Origin: a virus | Direction: 5' to 3' (one strand) | IMG/VR virus record: IMGVR_UViG_3300009285_001158 | Location: 1 to 26,116 of that record | Length of the DNA stretch: 26,116 nucleotides | Shown: piece after piece, positions 4,846 to 13,324 of the stretch | How the letters are laid out: every line of letters starts with the position of its first letter | How positions within the stretch are numbered: position 1 is the first letter of the stretch | Translations under genes and position numbers: made by a program | Notes under the pieces: model-generated | Seen by the model: only the letters and a program-made list of their open reading frames with translations | The model's database searches: none | Told to the model about the DNA's origin: nothing

Positions 4846-7800
4846 CCGTGTAGATTTGATGCCCGTAGATATTTTCGTTGGGGGCTTCAGATACGTCTTC
4901 TCGCTCCCGATAAACGTACTTACGCCCGTGACCCCCAATGACCCAGAAGCCCGCGGCGCATTGCTCTGTGCGGCATCACCCGCAGGCTGAAGCTCGTCTC
5001 GCAGAGCGATCGTCTCCGTATTCAAAAGCGTCCAGTAGCCAATAAGGTTGTCCGATGATGTAACCAGAATAGTCTCCCGGACATCTTCAGTCACATCCGA
5101 CCCGCCGGCTGTGCCGGTATGAACCTCGTAATCGACATTGCGAACCGGAGCCTTGACATCAATGGCCCCAATCACCTCATAGGCCAGGTCTACGTCTAGG
5201 TATTCGGCATACATGTAGAAGGTCCCGTTAGGGGGTATCTCGGGAATGCTGTCCGTATCCAAGGCGTAGATGACCTCATCCGCCGCATCAATCGATTGAG
5301 GATGGGCCGTAATGCGAACGAGGTTATATATCTTCGGCAAGGATTGGACGACCGATAGTTTGGTCATGTAGTCGCTGGAATTCGTGTCACTCAAGGACAT
5401 TACCGCACTTGGTAGAACTTGGCGGGCAGTGCGGTCATCGAATACGAAGGTCTCCCCTCGATCCCCATCAGAGGTCGCCCCGCCTCGGGTGTAGATATAT
5501 CCAGGCTCCGAGCGGGCAATTCGATTGAGTTCCCCCATCATCAAGGTTCCGGCATTAGACTCATCCACAGAGTAAACGAAGGAGTTGGCTCCCACATCAA
5601 TCTCGTTATCCTGTGGCCAAATGTCGGAGTAATCCAGAATGGCTCGGATGACCGTGCCCGAGAGCTGTTCGTTCTGTACTGGCACAGGTCCGATGGGGTA
5701 TTGGCCCGCCTTGCCCATCCAGTCGTGGGCCGATATCTCGACCGTCTTAGGTCCTGCAATGTCTGGATTGGGTTGGATATTGGTCAAATCACCAACGAAC
5801 TTGGTGAACTCATCGGCATTCGACGTGTTGACCCCATCCTCTAGGGTGATGGCGGTGGATGCCACTGTGGCCCCCAACTGCCAGTAAAAATCTGGGGGTC
5901 CGCTGGATAGGGTGTACAGCACGTCCTTCTGGAACTCGTTGCGGGTTGTGATGGCAGCTACTTCCTCGGCGGTTAGAGCCCTGTTGAAGATCCCCAGGTG
6001 TCCAAGGGAGCCAAGGAAGCAGGGGACCGCTTGGCTGTAGCAAGTCAGGATCTCCTGGTCAAAGTCGGTGCCCGAATAGTTCGGACAAGAAGAGTTACCC
6101 AACAACGCCCCGTCTAGATAGACTGAGATGCTGGTCCCCGGATCGACCGACACCACGACATGGAACCAGTCGGTGCTGGTGCCGACGGGGAACTTGGTCA
6201 GGAGCGTATCGGTCCCAACCGTAACGGCAGCCTCGATGGATCGGATTGTGTCGGTACTGTGGGCCGAGAGATTGACCCGGAGTTCGTCGGTGCCGTAGAA
6301 CGAATCGAAGTCGAACAGTTCGACATAGGTCGTGTCGGAGGATACACCCCCATCTGTACCAAATACCCAGGTCTCATTGTCGGCCACCTGGAACCACAGA
6401 TTGAGCGAGAAGTCCCCGCCCTTGTAGATAGCCGTGTTGGAGGTGCCCCCATCCGAGGTATACCGATAGTAGATACCGGAAGGGGTGCGATCCGTCGAGA
6501 GGGGATGGTAGAGCCCGTCTGCCAGACTGAAGTTCGTGTATCCGATAAAGGATGCATCGGTGTCCTGGTAGTAGCCAAGAATCATCCCATCAGCGTAATT
6601 GTCTGAGCCGTAGTCTGTGCCGTCGGATGACCACCCAGCATCGGTGCTCCAACTCCAATCAAACCCGTCACTATCGAGAACGTCGGATGTGGCGCTGTAG
6701 TCCGTTGCGTACTGCTTCCCGTCCGAAAGATAGGAGTTGTCGGTGGCATAGGTCCACGTGAACCCGTCACTATCATACCCGTCGTCCGTACAATAGGTAG
6801 CGACGAGACGCCCTAGATCGGTATTGTATCCAGCGTCGCTAGCGTAGGTCCAGGTGAACCCATCAGAATCGAAACCAGAGTTGGTGCAGTAGGTTGCAGG
6901 GCTGACACTGACCCCATCGCTATCAAACCCATTATCTGTGGCATATAATGTATAGGACGTGGAAAAGTAGTCGTCAGTGGCATATATGAAACCGTCGCTA
7001 TTGTATCCGGCGTCTGTGGCCACAGCAAACAAGTCCAGAATATTGGACGAGGTTACATCAGAGCCGTAACGGATACCGCCACCAACATTCGTAGCCAGAC
7101 CAAAGTTGGATGCATAGAGCAAGGTGATATCTGTCGATTCGAGAACGTCCACAAAGTCGGTAGCATCGTTGTCGCCCCCCCATATCTTATCTATGTTGGA
7201 TGACACACCCACATTGGACGCGGTGATGCCATCGGTAGCAAAGTCGGAAGCCAATTCAAATGCATTGGTGGTGGTAAGATACTTGTAACCCTCGACTTTG
7301 AAGAAGTAATCCTTCCCCCCACTCTCCGTCGATGTGGTTCTGGTAGCAGCATTTAGAAACGCAATGCCTGGGTAAGCGTTTGTGCCCGTCCCTTGAATGT
7401 TGATTCCATCAGTCCCCGGAGCATTGACATACATCTCCCAGATATAAGGCACGTTAGATGTAAGAGAGATTTGGTTGGCCCCAGTGAAGCCGAAGGTCCA
7501 GTAAGAGAAGTTAGTCGTTAGTGTATCCGTACCAAGAACATTTACTGAGACAGCTAGCTGTGCTCCTCGGGATGAGTCGGTTGCTCCATAGGTTCCGCTA
7601 TGAGCATAAACAAAGATGTTATAAGTCCCCGCCTCGCTCACGGTCGTAGGATACATAACACCCCACGCCGTAATTTGGCTTAGACGGTAGGTATCGGAGG
7701 CGTTGCGGAAGGATTCTCCGTAAAAAAGAGCACTTGTCGGCGTGTCTCCAAAGAGAACGTCTGTGGCGACCCCCGCCAACTGAGTGTAAACCGTCAGGTC

Positions 7801-9039
7801 TGTTGACCAGGTTTCGCTGGCCCACCCGCATGCCGCAGGTAGGTCAGAGGAGTTGGTCCAAATAGTATCGGAGGCCGCCACGAGGTCAGTAGCCACATCA
7901 TAGTCAGGAACATCAGATGCCTGTGCCCCATAATCGGATGCATAGATGTTGCTCGCCCAGCCAAGATGCGCGGGCAGGTCGCTGGATACCGCCCAGTAGT
8001 CGGAGGTTTGGAAAACGTAATAGGTCTCCCAGACGACATCAAAGTAGTCAACGAAGTTCGATGAGTTGTACCAATCTGAACCCATCCCTAGCGCGTTTGT
8101 TGATTCGATCTCATCCGAATCAACGCTCCATAGGTCCGTGGCGTGCCGATCAAGATCGTCACCATAACCGTAATCAGTAGCCCAGACTAGACCATCACTT
8201 CCATAACCAGAATCCGTACCCGACAAAAACACTTCGCCGGATGTATTGGTTGTAAATCCACCGTCGGTCGCGATTGCATTGCTGTTCCAGTCGGATGTTC
8301 CCTGTCCATTACTATCAAAGAAACCCCCACCATAGAAATCTGTCGCAAAGACTATATACTCATTCACCTCCCATACCCCGTCACTGTCATATCCGTCGTC
8401 TGTCGCGTAGGTCCAGGTGAAACCGTTGCTGTCAAAGCCGCTATCCGTACAATAGGTCGCAGCGTCCGATGAGCGCCAGCCGTTATCAGACGTGTATCCA
8501 TTATCCGTCGCATAGGTCCACGTAAAGCCATTCGAATCGTAGCCATCGTCACTACAATAGGTCGCCGGGTCTGACGATCTCCAGTTATTGTCGGACGTAT
8601 AGCCATTGTTCGTCGCCCAAATGAAACCATTGGAATCATAGCCGAGGTCGGTAGCGTAGACATCGTGCGCCCTGAAGAGGTCGCTGTCATAACCAAAGTT
8701 TGTGGCGTAGGCCGTCACATCCGAGCCATAGGTCTCCTGGAGCGACACCCACAGGATCTCGTAATTGCTATCGAGCAGGTCGCCCTCATAAGCGATCTTG
8801 ATGCGGTTCGACATGCCAAACCCGGCCCTACAGGAGGCATTGTCGGGGGAATACTGGCCCGTCCGATTGTTTAGGACCAAGGAGAGTACCCCACTCCCCG
8901 CAATGCGCTCATCAACATCATTGGACAGGATGCCGTAGTTCCATCGGATGCCGGGGCGCGCCAAAACGTCGCTGGTGATGTCTACCCATCCAGGGGTTCC
9001 GTCCGTCGTCAAATCAAGGTAGACGTGCGGAAGGTACAT
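4843..9039 (-). CDS. Giant tail hub/receptor-binding protein with Ser/Thr-Asp repeats, carbohydrate-binding-like and LamG-like insertions
   Basis: This 1398-residue protein follows the tape measure by one base of overlap. Residues 1-100 resemble the N-terminus of siphovirus hub proteins (GWVDITSDVLARPG, VLSLVLNNRTGQYSPDN). The matching hub continuation (FVGDLTNIQPNPDIAGPKTV, AHDWMGKAG) appears only at 1080-1330, so about 970 residues are inserted. The insert holds: a Ser/Thr-Asp/Asn-rich repeat zone (105-430); a beta-sandwich like carbohydrate-binding modules (about 430-587: GESF, SQITAWGVMYP, GTYNIFVYAHSG); a second Ser/Thr-Asp zone (596-815); and a LamG-like lectin domain (about 830-1032: FSLNLWFQV, WFHVVVSVDPGTSISVYLDG, LGIFNRALTAEEV). 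A second LamG-like domain starts at 1330 (LIGYWTLLN) and is cut by the TGA. The hub lies at the tail tip and the insertions probably bind host surface sugars. Confidence 0.8.
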   Translation of the reverse strand: MYLPHVYLDLTTDGTPGWVDITSDVLARPGIRWNYGILSNDVDERIAGSGVLSLVLNNRTGQYSPDNASCRAGFGMSNRIKIAYEGDLLDSNYEILWVSLQETYGSDVTAYATNFGYDSDLFRAHDVYATDLGYDSNGFIWATNNGYTSDNNWRSSDPATYCSDDGYDSNGFTWTYATDNGYTSDNGWRSSDAATYCTDSGFDSNGFTWTYATDDGYDSDGVWEVNEYIVFATDFYGGGFFDSNGQGTSDWNSNAIATDGGFTTNTSGEVFLSGTDSGYGSDGLVWATDYGYGDDLDRHATDLWSVDSDEIESTNALGMGSDWYNSSNFVDYFDVVWETYYVFQTSDYWAVSSDLPAHLGWASNIYASDYGAQASDVPDYDVATDLVAASDTIWTNSSDLPAACGWASETWSTDLTVYTQLAGVATDVLFGDTPTSALFYGESFRNASDTYRLSQITAWGVMYPTTVSEAGTYNIFVYAHSGTYGATDSSRGAQLAVSVNVLGTDTLTTNFSYWTFGFTGANQISLTSNVPYIWEMYVNAPGTDGINIQGTGTNAYPGIAFLNAATRTTSTESGGKDYFFKVEGYKYLTTTNAFELASDFATDGITASNVGVSSNIDKIWGGDNDATDFVDVLESTDITLLYASNFGLATNVGGGIRYGSDVTSSNILDLFAVATDAGYNSDGFIYATDDYFSTSYTLYATDNGFDSDGVSVSPATYCTNSGFDSDGFTWTYASDAGYNTDLGRLVATYCTDDGYDSDGFTWTYATDNSYLSDGKQYATDYSATSDVLDSDGFDWSWSTDAGWSSDGTDYGSDNYADGMILGYYQDTDASFIGYTNFSLADGLYHPLSTDRTPSGIYYRYTSDGGTSNTAIYKGGDFSLNLWFQVADNETWVFGTDGGVSSDTTYVELFDFDSFYGTDELRVNLSAHSTDTIRSIEAAVTVGTDTLLTKFPVGTSTDWFHVVVSVDPGTSISVYLDGALLGNSSCPNYSGTDFDQEILTCYSQAVPCFLGSLGHLGIFNRALTAEEVAAITTRNEFQKDVLYTLSSGPPDFYWQLGATVASTAITLEDGVNTSNADEFTKFVGDLTNIQPNPDIAGPKTVEISAHDWMGKAGQYPIGPVPVQNEQLSGTVIRAILDYSDIWPQDNEIDVGANSFVYSVDESNAGTLMMGELNRIARSEPGYIYTRGGATSDGDRGETFVFDDRTARQVLPSAVMSLSDTNSSDYMTKLSVVQSLPKIYNLVRITAHPQSIDAADEVIYALDTDSIPEIPPNGTFYMYAEYLDVDLAYEVIGAIDVKAPVRNVDYEVHTGTAGGSDVTEDVRETILVTSSDNLIGYWTLLNTETIALRDELQPAGDAAQSNAPRASGSLGVTGVSTFIGSEKTYLKPPTKISTGIKSTR
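6649..6945 (-). repeat. Repeat block B in the hub: three degenerate 32-34-residue units
   Basis: Residues 699-731, 732-763 and 764-797 align to the units of block A. Each starts Y-A-T/S-D, two contain ATYCT, and each ends in a DSDGF-type turn followed by an aromatic stretch (FTWT, FTWT, FDWSW). Block B lies on the other side of the beta-sandwich from block A. Confidence 0.75.
8410..8619 (-). repeat. Repeat block A in the hub: two adjacent 35-residue units
   Basis: Residues 141-175 and 176-210 are adjacent units identical at 28 of 35 positions (NGYTSDN, WRSSD, ATYC, DSNGFTWT). Their DNA differs at many third positions, so the duplication is old and the peptide is being conserved. Confidence 0.85.
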
Positions 9040-10607
9040 TACCGCCTCTTAGCCATAACGTCTCGGAGAGCCGTCGGGAGGCTACGAACTAGCCAGTGGA
9101 TATCGTCTCGGATCGCTCGCATGTCCTCCCCGGACCCGCCCCCACCTGCGCCTGCCGAATACCCAACGCCGGGGATAGACCCCGCCATAGCTGCCTGTGG
9201 TAGGCCAGACGACCCAGAGATGCCCTGAGCCATGCCCAGCATCATGTTCCGCCCAATCTCGGAAAAGAGTGTCGACGGAGAGTGGATACCCAGAACGGTC
9301 TTGGCTGCCCACCATGCGCCGGAGGCGGCTGCCACCACGACGTCAATCAAATCCTGCGCATGAGCTTGGACCCCCGAGATGATTCCCTGGATAATCCCCC
9401 AACCCACCTGGAACCAGTCCGTCGCAACAATTGCCTCTGCGATCTCCACCATCCATTCCCTGAACATACGGTATATGCCTTCAAAGATTGTGCGCAAGTC
9501 ATCGGGCAGGTGTTGAAGGTTTGTTATGAAGGCATCCCGAAATCCCCCGATGTTGAATGCCAGGGCTATAATGAGTCCAAGCAAGGCCGCCAGAGGAAGG
9601 GCCAAGATGAACACGGGGACAGCAAGAGCGCCGAGGGCTACCGCAATTGATGAAATCACGAAGGCAGCCCCGATAAGGCCCGCTACTATCAATAGGCCGA
9701 CACCAAGTCCCTTCAAAAACCCGAGAACTAGTTGACCTCGCTCACTTCTTGCCCAGTCCCCAAATCGTTCTAGGGTATTCAAGAAATTCTCAACAGTCGT
9801 TCGCATCTCGGGGCCAAGAGATTTGAGAATTTGGGCACGAACGGTCTCCCAGTCGCCGCCCAACATGGCCCGCACAATCACCACAAACCTGCCGGCATTT
9901 CTCTCCAGCCACGTTCCCAAATTGGAGAAGAACTCCTCTAAGGCTGGGGCATTCTCCTGGATGATTCGGGTAAAGCCCTCCATCACCGTCGATAAGGCGG
10001 GCATGAACGCATTGGCGATAACCATCCGAACGCCTAGAAATGAATCGTGCAGATTGTCCAGCGCTCCGTAGTATCGAAGGACAGCAGCCCGGTTCTCGTC
10101 AGTAACGATCAGCCCCCGATCCAGGCCCCGCACATAGGCCGCCAAGCCTTCCTCTCCCAGGTCCATGATACGAGCCATGTCGGTCCCCGAGCGTCCGAAG
10201 TTCTCCATCAAGAAGGTCGCCCGTTCAGTCGGATCGGTGAGAAGAGCGTATCGCCTGGCAAGTAGTTGAAGTCCCTCGACGGTAGGAGCAATCCCCCGCC
10301 GAGCCATAGTACGAAGAGCCATCGTTAGGCCATTGGCCTCGATGCGATTGTCGTCCGCCAGGTTATAGAGAATACTGGCCTCTTCGGACGTGATGCTAAA
10401 CGCCTGGGCCAAGTCGTTGATCGCCAGGGTGTAATCAACCGTCTGTCGAATTGATTCGCCTATTTGCCGTGCCAGCAAAACGCCTAATGCAACGGTTGCA
10501 GCCGTTATGGCTACCCCCAAAGCAAGAGCCCCCATCCGTAGGCTGCGAAACATGCCGGATAGGTTATCCTGGCCCTCGAATATGACTCGAACCCTCTCAT
10601 CAACCAT
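9039..10607 (-). CDS. Tape measure protein
   Basis: The 522-residue protein starts with ATG overlapping the end of the chaperone fusion ORF by 8 bases. It sets tail length and is threaded through the tail tube. Hydrophobic segments occur at about 23-50 and 296-355. The C-terminal VLGIHSPSTLFSEIG (438-452) followed by MMLGMAQGI is the characteristic tape-measure signature. The rest is helical. At about 1.5 angstrom per residue, 522 residues predicts a tail of roughly 80 nm, short for a siphovirus. No separate Dit-like gene lies between it and the hub; the hub follows directly. Confidence 0.9.
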   Translation of the reverse strand: MVDERVRVIFEGQDNLSGMFRSLRMGALALGVAITAATVALGVLLARQIGESIRQTVDYTLAINDLAQAFSITSEEASILYNLADDNRIEANGLTMALRTMARRGIAPTVEGLQLLARRYALLTDPTERATFLMENFGRSGTDMARIMDLGEEGLAAYVRGLDRGLIVTDENRAAVLRYYGALDNLHDSFLGVRMVIANAFMPALSTVMEGFTRIIQENAPALEEFFSNLGTWLERNAGRFVVIVRAMLGGDWETVRAQILKSLGPEMRTTVENFLNTLERFGDWARSERGQLVLGFLKGLGVGLLIVAGLIGAAFVISSIAVALGALAVPVFILALPLAALLGLIIALAFNIGGFRDAFITNLQHLPDDLRTIFEGIYRMFREWMVEIAEAIVATDWFQVGWGIIQGIISGVQAHAQDLIDVVVAAASGAWWAAKTVLGIHSPSTLFSEIGRNMMLGMAQGISGSSGLPQAAMAGSIPGVGYSAGAGGGGSGEDMRAIRDDIHWLVRSLPTALRDVMAKRR

Positions 10608-11102
10608 GTCGCCTCACTCCTGCATCCTTCTTGGCCTTATCCGCCAGACGCTTGCTCTCTTGGCCCTCGGCGGCTTTGAACTCCGACCATCGCTTCAGCC
10701 AAAGGGACGTACATTCTTCCTCGATAATCCAGGGCGGAACTGCATAGTCCTTCGCCATCAGATGGATAAGAACCCAATCCGGCACCCCATCGTTGGGGCC
10801 GTCTGCTAGCCACCGCCGGATGCGGCTTATGGTAAAGGGTCGGGTGTCGGCACCCCAGAAACCGACCCCAGCGCCGCACCAAGCTCTTTGGCTGACAGAC
10901 TATCTAGAAGTTGTCGGGCCTTCCGTCGATCCTTCGGCTCCGAAACCATCGTCAGTAGGAACTCAACGGCCGTATCGATTTCATCCGGCGAGTGCTTGGC
11001 AGGGTCCGACATAACAGCAGAGAACACGGACAACTTCTTGATGAAGCCAAAGAAGCCTGGCGTGTTCTCGTCGGGGAGCTTGATAACTAGTTGCTTGTCC
11101 AT
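10600..11102 (-). CDS. Tail assembly chaperone, frameshifted long form (gpGT-like)
   Basis: This is the -1 frameshift product of the chaperone gene. Ribosomes read the short form to the slippery site at 10833-10839, step back one base, and continue in the ORF ending at 10600. That adds 77 residues (TISRIRRWLADG through PDWVLIHLMAKDY to KKDAGVRRHG) for about 167 in all. The added part has no well-placed ribosome-binding site, as expected if it is made only by frameshifting. In lambda the GT protein recruits the tape measure to the tail initiator and the G:GT ratio is critical. Its position between tube and tape measure matches that system. Confidence 0.8.
10827..11102 (-). CDS. Tail assembly chaperone, short form (gpG-like)
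   Basis: The short form has 91 residues. The ATG at 11100-11102 is preferred because GGAGA lies 7 bases upstream; an ATG six bases earlier sits too close to it. The protein is helical and charged (DEIDTAVEFLLTMV, KARQLLDSLSAKELG), as in other tail chaperones. It ends with PTPDPLP just after the slippery heptamer. It lies between tube and tape measure, the standard place. The call rests on position, frameshift and size rather than a family motif. Confidence 0.8.
   Translation of the reverse strand: MDKQLVIKLPDENTPGFFGFIKKLSVFSAVMSDPAKHSPDEIDTAVEFLLTMVSEPKDRRKARQLLDSLSAKELGAALGSVSGVPTPDPLP
10833..10839 (-). promoter_or_regulatory. -1 programmed frameshift slippery site C CCT TTA
   Basis: On the minus strand the heptamer CCCTTTA is in the exact X XXY YYZ phase of the short chaperone frame (GAC CCT TTA CCA TAA). 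Slipping re-pairs the tRNAs on CCC TTT and opens the ORF ending at 10600. The 0-frame stop is two codons below the site. Confidence 0.85.
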
Positions 11103-11151
11103 GTTCATTCTCCAAGGTTGTGCGTTGGAAGGATGCGCACCCCCCTTAGAA

Positions 11152-12180
11152 TTACGGCGTCACAGCCCCATTCGTTACAGCAACCTTGAGCCAGTTCGCC
11201 ATCGTCGAATTGTAGGAACCCTGTAGGTTCAACTCCAACGAGACGATCCCATCCTGGTCTGTGAAGAGGGTTGGAGATTCCAACAGCGCGCCGGCAAAGT
11301 CGACTTGGAACAGCTTCAACGTTCCAGCAGTCCCGGTCGTAGCCTTGAGCCGGATGACTTTCTTCACCTTGGTCCCGCTGGTGATGATGCTGGACATGAA
11401 CCCTTGAGCCTCAGAGCCTAGTTGCAGAGTCAGGGCCAGTTTGCCTTCCCACCCAGCGTCCTTGTAGCTGCCCGGATTGAGGTCTCCCAGATGGAACTCC
11501 GGCTCGCGGTGAGTATCGACATCGAGGCTAAACTTGAAGGCGATGTCCGACATTAGCGTAGTCCCAACGGCATCCGTATCGTTGTTGATATAAACTGACC
11601 AGTGATCGCCCATGACCGGAACTACGGTACGATCAGCTTCTAGAGCGTCCGTTGATGCAGCTATGACTTTCTGACCTGCCAGATCCACCCGGATTTCGCT
11701 TGGCGCTCCTCGCTCCGCCGTGATGGACCAGGACTTGACGAAGCCGCCTACCATACGCCAGAAGTCAGAGCTGGCCGAGCCCGCATCCTGAAACTGGAGG
11801 TTATAAGTGGGGACAGCGGCCGCATCGGTCGCAAAGGCCGTCACGGGAGCCGCATAAGCTCGCAAGAAGCAGGAGTCTGAGTTGGTCGTAAAACCCCCAA
11901 CGTCGGTCGCCTCCAGCTTGCCAAAGGTTCCATTCATCCAGAAGCAGACGTCCTCGTAGGTCAGAAGCTGCGTGATGGAGCCTTCGGCGAACTCGCGGGT
12001 TCGCACTAGGAGGTCGCCAGGGCTGTAGCGCCCATCCAGCACATCGGGCGCTTCGGTCTCCATCTTAGGTACGATTTCCATTTCCTTGACGCCCATGAGC
12101 TTGGCCGACATCACATAGTCGGAGCCATACACGGTCTCCGTGGCGATGCGACCGATGAGCAAATCTCGTAAATATGCCAT
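11152..12180 (-). CDS. Major tail tube protein
   Basis: The 342-residue protein starts at an ATG with GGGAGG 6 bases upstream, a strong site suited to an abundant product. It is beta-rich (VKSWSITAERGAPSEIRVDL, KLFQVDFAGALLES, GIVSLELNLQGSY) with a C-terminal part typical of siphovirus tube proteins, in which beta-barrel subunits stack in rings. It lies directly before the chaperone and tape measure. The acidic GSD/ATD/SSD/STD dipeptides are more frequent than usual. A small hairpin (11120-11124 with 11136-11140) follows the stop. The call rests on fold pattern and position. Confidence 0.75.
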   Translation of the reverse strand: MAYLRDLLIGRIATETVYGSDYVMSAKLMGVKEMEIVPKMETEAPDVLDGRYSPGDLLVRTREFAEGSITQLLTYEDVCFWMNGTFGKLEATDVGGFTTNSDSCFLRAYAAPVTAFATDAAAVPTYNLQFQDAGSASSDFWRMVGGFVKSWSITAERGAPSEIRVDLAGQKVIAASTDALEADRTVVPVMGDHWSVYINNDTDAVGTTLMSDIAFKFSLDVDTHREPEFHLGDLNPGSYKDAGWEGKLALTLQLGSEAQGFMSSIITSGTKVKKVIRLKATTGTAGTLKLFQVDFAGALLESPTLFTDQDGIVSLELNLQGSYNSTMANWLKVAVTNGAVTP

Positions 12181-12192
12181 GTGTGGCCTCCC

Positions 12193-12657
12193 TTATGCAA
12201 TCACTTCGTCTACCGTGAGGATGACATCCACCCCGGCGACACTTAGGTTCCCTCCCGCAGGGAAGGTGAAAATCTGTGGGACAAACCGGATACTGGTAAC
12301 GTGCGACTGAGCCGTTAGCGACCTCTTCAGCCGCATCTGATTGATGTAGCTTGCAGCATACAAAGTCAGTTCATCAGCAAACTCTTGCCACCCCATCCCC
12401 ATCGTGGCGACGCGATAGTACAGCCGGTCTACGATCTTCCATGTTACGATAATCGTAGTTCCCAGAGATACAAAGGCCATCTCTGAGCCGGACTCGTTCG
12501 CAAACGCCTGCAACTTGCGCAAGGGCAAATCGTCCGCCTGGAGACTGTCCTTGACCGCCCCGATGGCCTCAACGTGAACCGTAACGTCCGATGAGGGGGT
12601 CGGGGTGATGTCGGTGGCGAGGGCAGCATAAATGCTGGAAATTGCCGAAGTTCCCAC
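12193..12657 (-). CDS. Putative tail terminator / neck protein
   Basis: The 154-residue protein starts with GTG overlapping the TAG of the connector gene (TAGTG). No clear family motif is visible. It is mixed alpha/beta, with LPLRKLQAFANESGSEMAF and a strand-rich C-terminus (VPQIFTFPAGGNLSVAGVDVILTVDEV). Its place between the gp6-like connector and the tube gene is where tail terminator or head-tail joining proteins lie. The role is inferred from position only. Confidence 0.5.
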   Translation of the reverse strand: MGTSAISSIYAALATDITPTPSSDVTVHVEAIGAVKDSLQADDLPLRKLQAFANESGSEMAFVSLGTTIIVTWKIVDRLYYRVATMGMGWQEFADELTLYAASYINQMRLKRSLTAQSHVTSIRFVPQIFTFPAGGNLSVAGVDVILTVDEVIA

Positions 12658-13265
12658 TACGCCATCCTCACTCTCTTATAACGGTCCAGGATAGTTGTCA
12701 CGTCCGCCGGCAGTCGAGTCGGCATGATAGTCATCCCGTCCCCCGTTAGAAGAGGTCGATCCAGGTCGGCACCAGTTTGCCGTTGCTGATAGATGTAGTA
12801 CGTGAGCCTTACGCAGGCATGTGCGATATCGGCGGGGGCCGTCTTGGAATAGGCCCAGTAGCCCTTGATCGAAATCGCATTCTCCCAGTCCCCATCGCTG
12901 GTCTCAAGATCCCAACTGTTGGTACTGTTATCCTTGAGCCTGATGCCATAGTAGGGCGTCTCATTCGTCGGTATGTAGACGAAGTTACTCGCCACGATGG
13001 CATCCGATCCAACTGTGATTGGGCTGGCGTCCGTGCCAACCCCGCAGAAGTCCTTGTCGAACATCAGGGTTACACCGTCATCCAGGACGCTATAGACATC
13101 GAGGTATCGGGTGCTGACCTCTGCGGATGTACATTCAAAGGTTCGGCCACAATACTGATCGATGATCGCCTCGGCCCGAGGGATGATGGTATTGAGGATA
13201 GGGGTAGCGTCCGTCGTCGTAAACTTTCCCCAGTCCAGAATGTCCGTAGCCGCACAGTAGGCCAT
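12657..13265 (-). CDS. Head-tail connector (gp6-like)
   Basis: The 202-residue protein is read from the ATG at 13263-13265, with GGAGA 6 bases upstream; a GTG six bases earlier is less well placed. The N-terminus (CAATDILDWGKF, then TPILNTIIPRAEAIIDQYCGRTF) is the helical pattern of the Phage_connect_1/gp6-like adaptor family, which rings the portal and joins head to tail. The middle is a longer beta-rich insertion (ASPITVGSDAIVASNFVYIP), and the end returns to helices (IAHACVRLTYYIYQQRQ). Order capsid, decoration, connector, neck, tube is standard. Confidence 0.75.
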   Translation of the reverse strand: MAYCAATDILDWGKFTTTDATPILNTIIPRAEAIIDQYCGRTFECTSAEVSTRYLDVYSVLDDGVTLMFDKDFCGVGTDASPITVGSDAIVASNFVYIPTNETPYYGIRLKDNSTNSWDLETSDGDWENAISIKGYWAYSKTAPADIAHACVRLTYYIYQQRQTGADLDRPLLTGDGMTIMPTRLPADVTTILDRYKRVRMA

Positions 13266-13284
13266 AACCACTCTCCAAGGGCTG

Positions 13285-13310
13285 GGGGAGGAGCCCCAAG
13301 GCCCCTCCCC
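13285..13310 (-). other. G+C-rich hairpin below the capsid/decoration genes
   Basis: GGGGAGG at 13285-13291 pairs with CCTCCCC at 13304-13310 (12-base loop). It lies in the only gap of note in the head-to-tail block, between the decoration-like gene and the connector. There is no U-tract, so it may stabilise or process the upstream capsid mRNA rather than terminate it. Confidence 0.5.
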
Positions 13311-13324
13311 GTCCCGTTATTCAG

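Noticed and set aside
3964-4941. Long plus-strand ORF opposite the hub
   Set aside because: It is antisense to well-supported tail genes, has no family pattern, and all neighbouring genes are on the minus strand.
6595-8727. Hub repeat zone as a diversity-generating (DGR) variable region
   Set aside because: No reverse transcriptase or template repeat lies in the window, and the repeats differ by scattered synonymous changes rather than adenine-directed ones.
4843-9039. Alternative genetic code (TGA as Trp) to explain the hub split
   Set aside because: Many other genes here end in TGA with ATGA or TGATG overlaps, so TGA is a normal stop in this genome.
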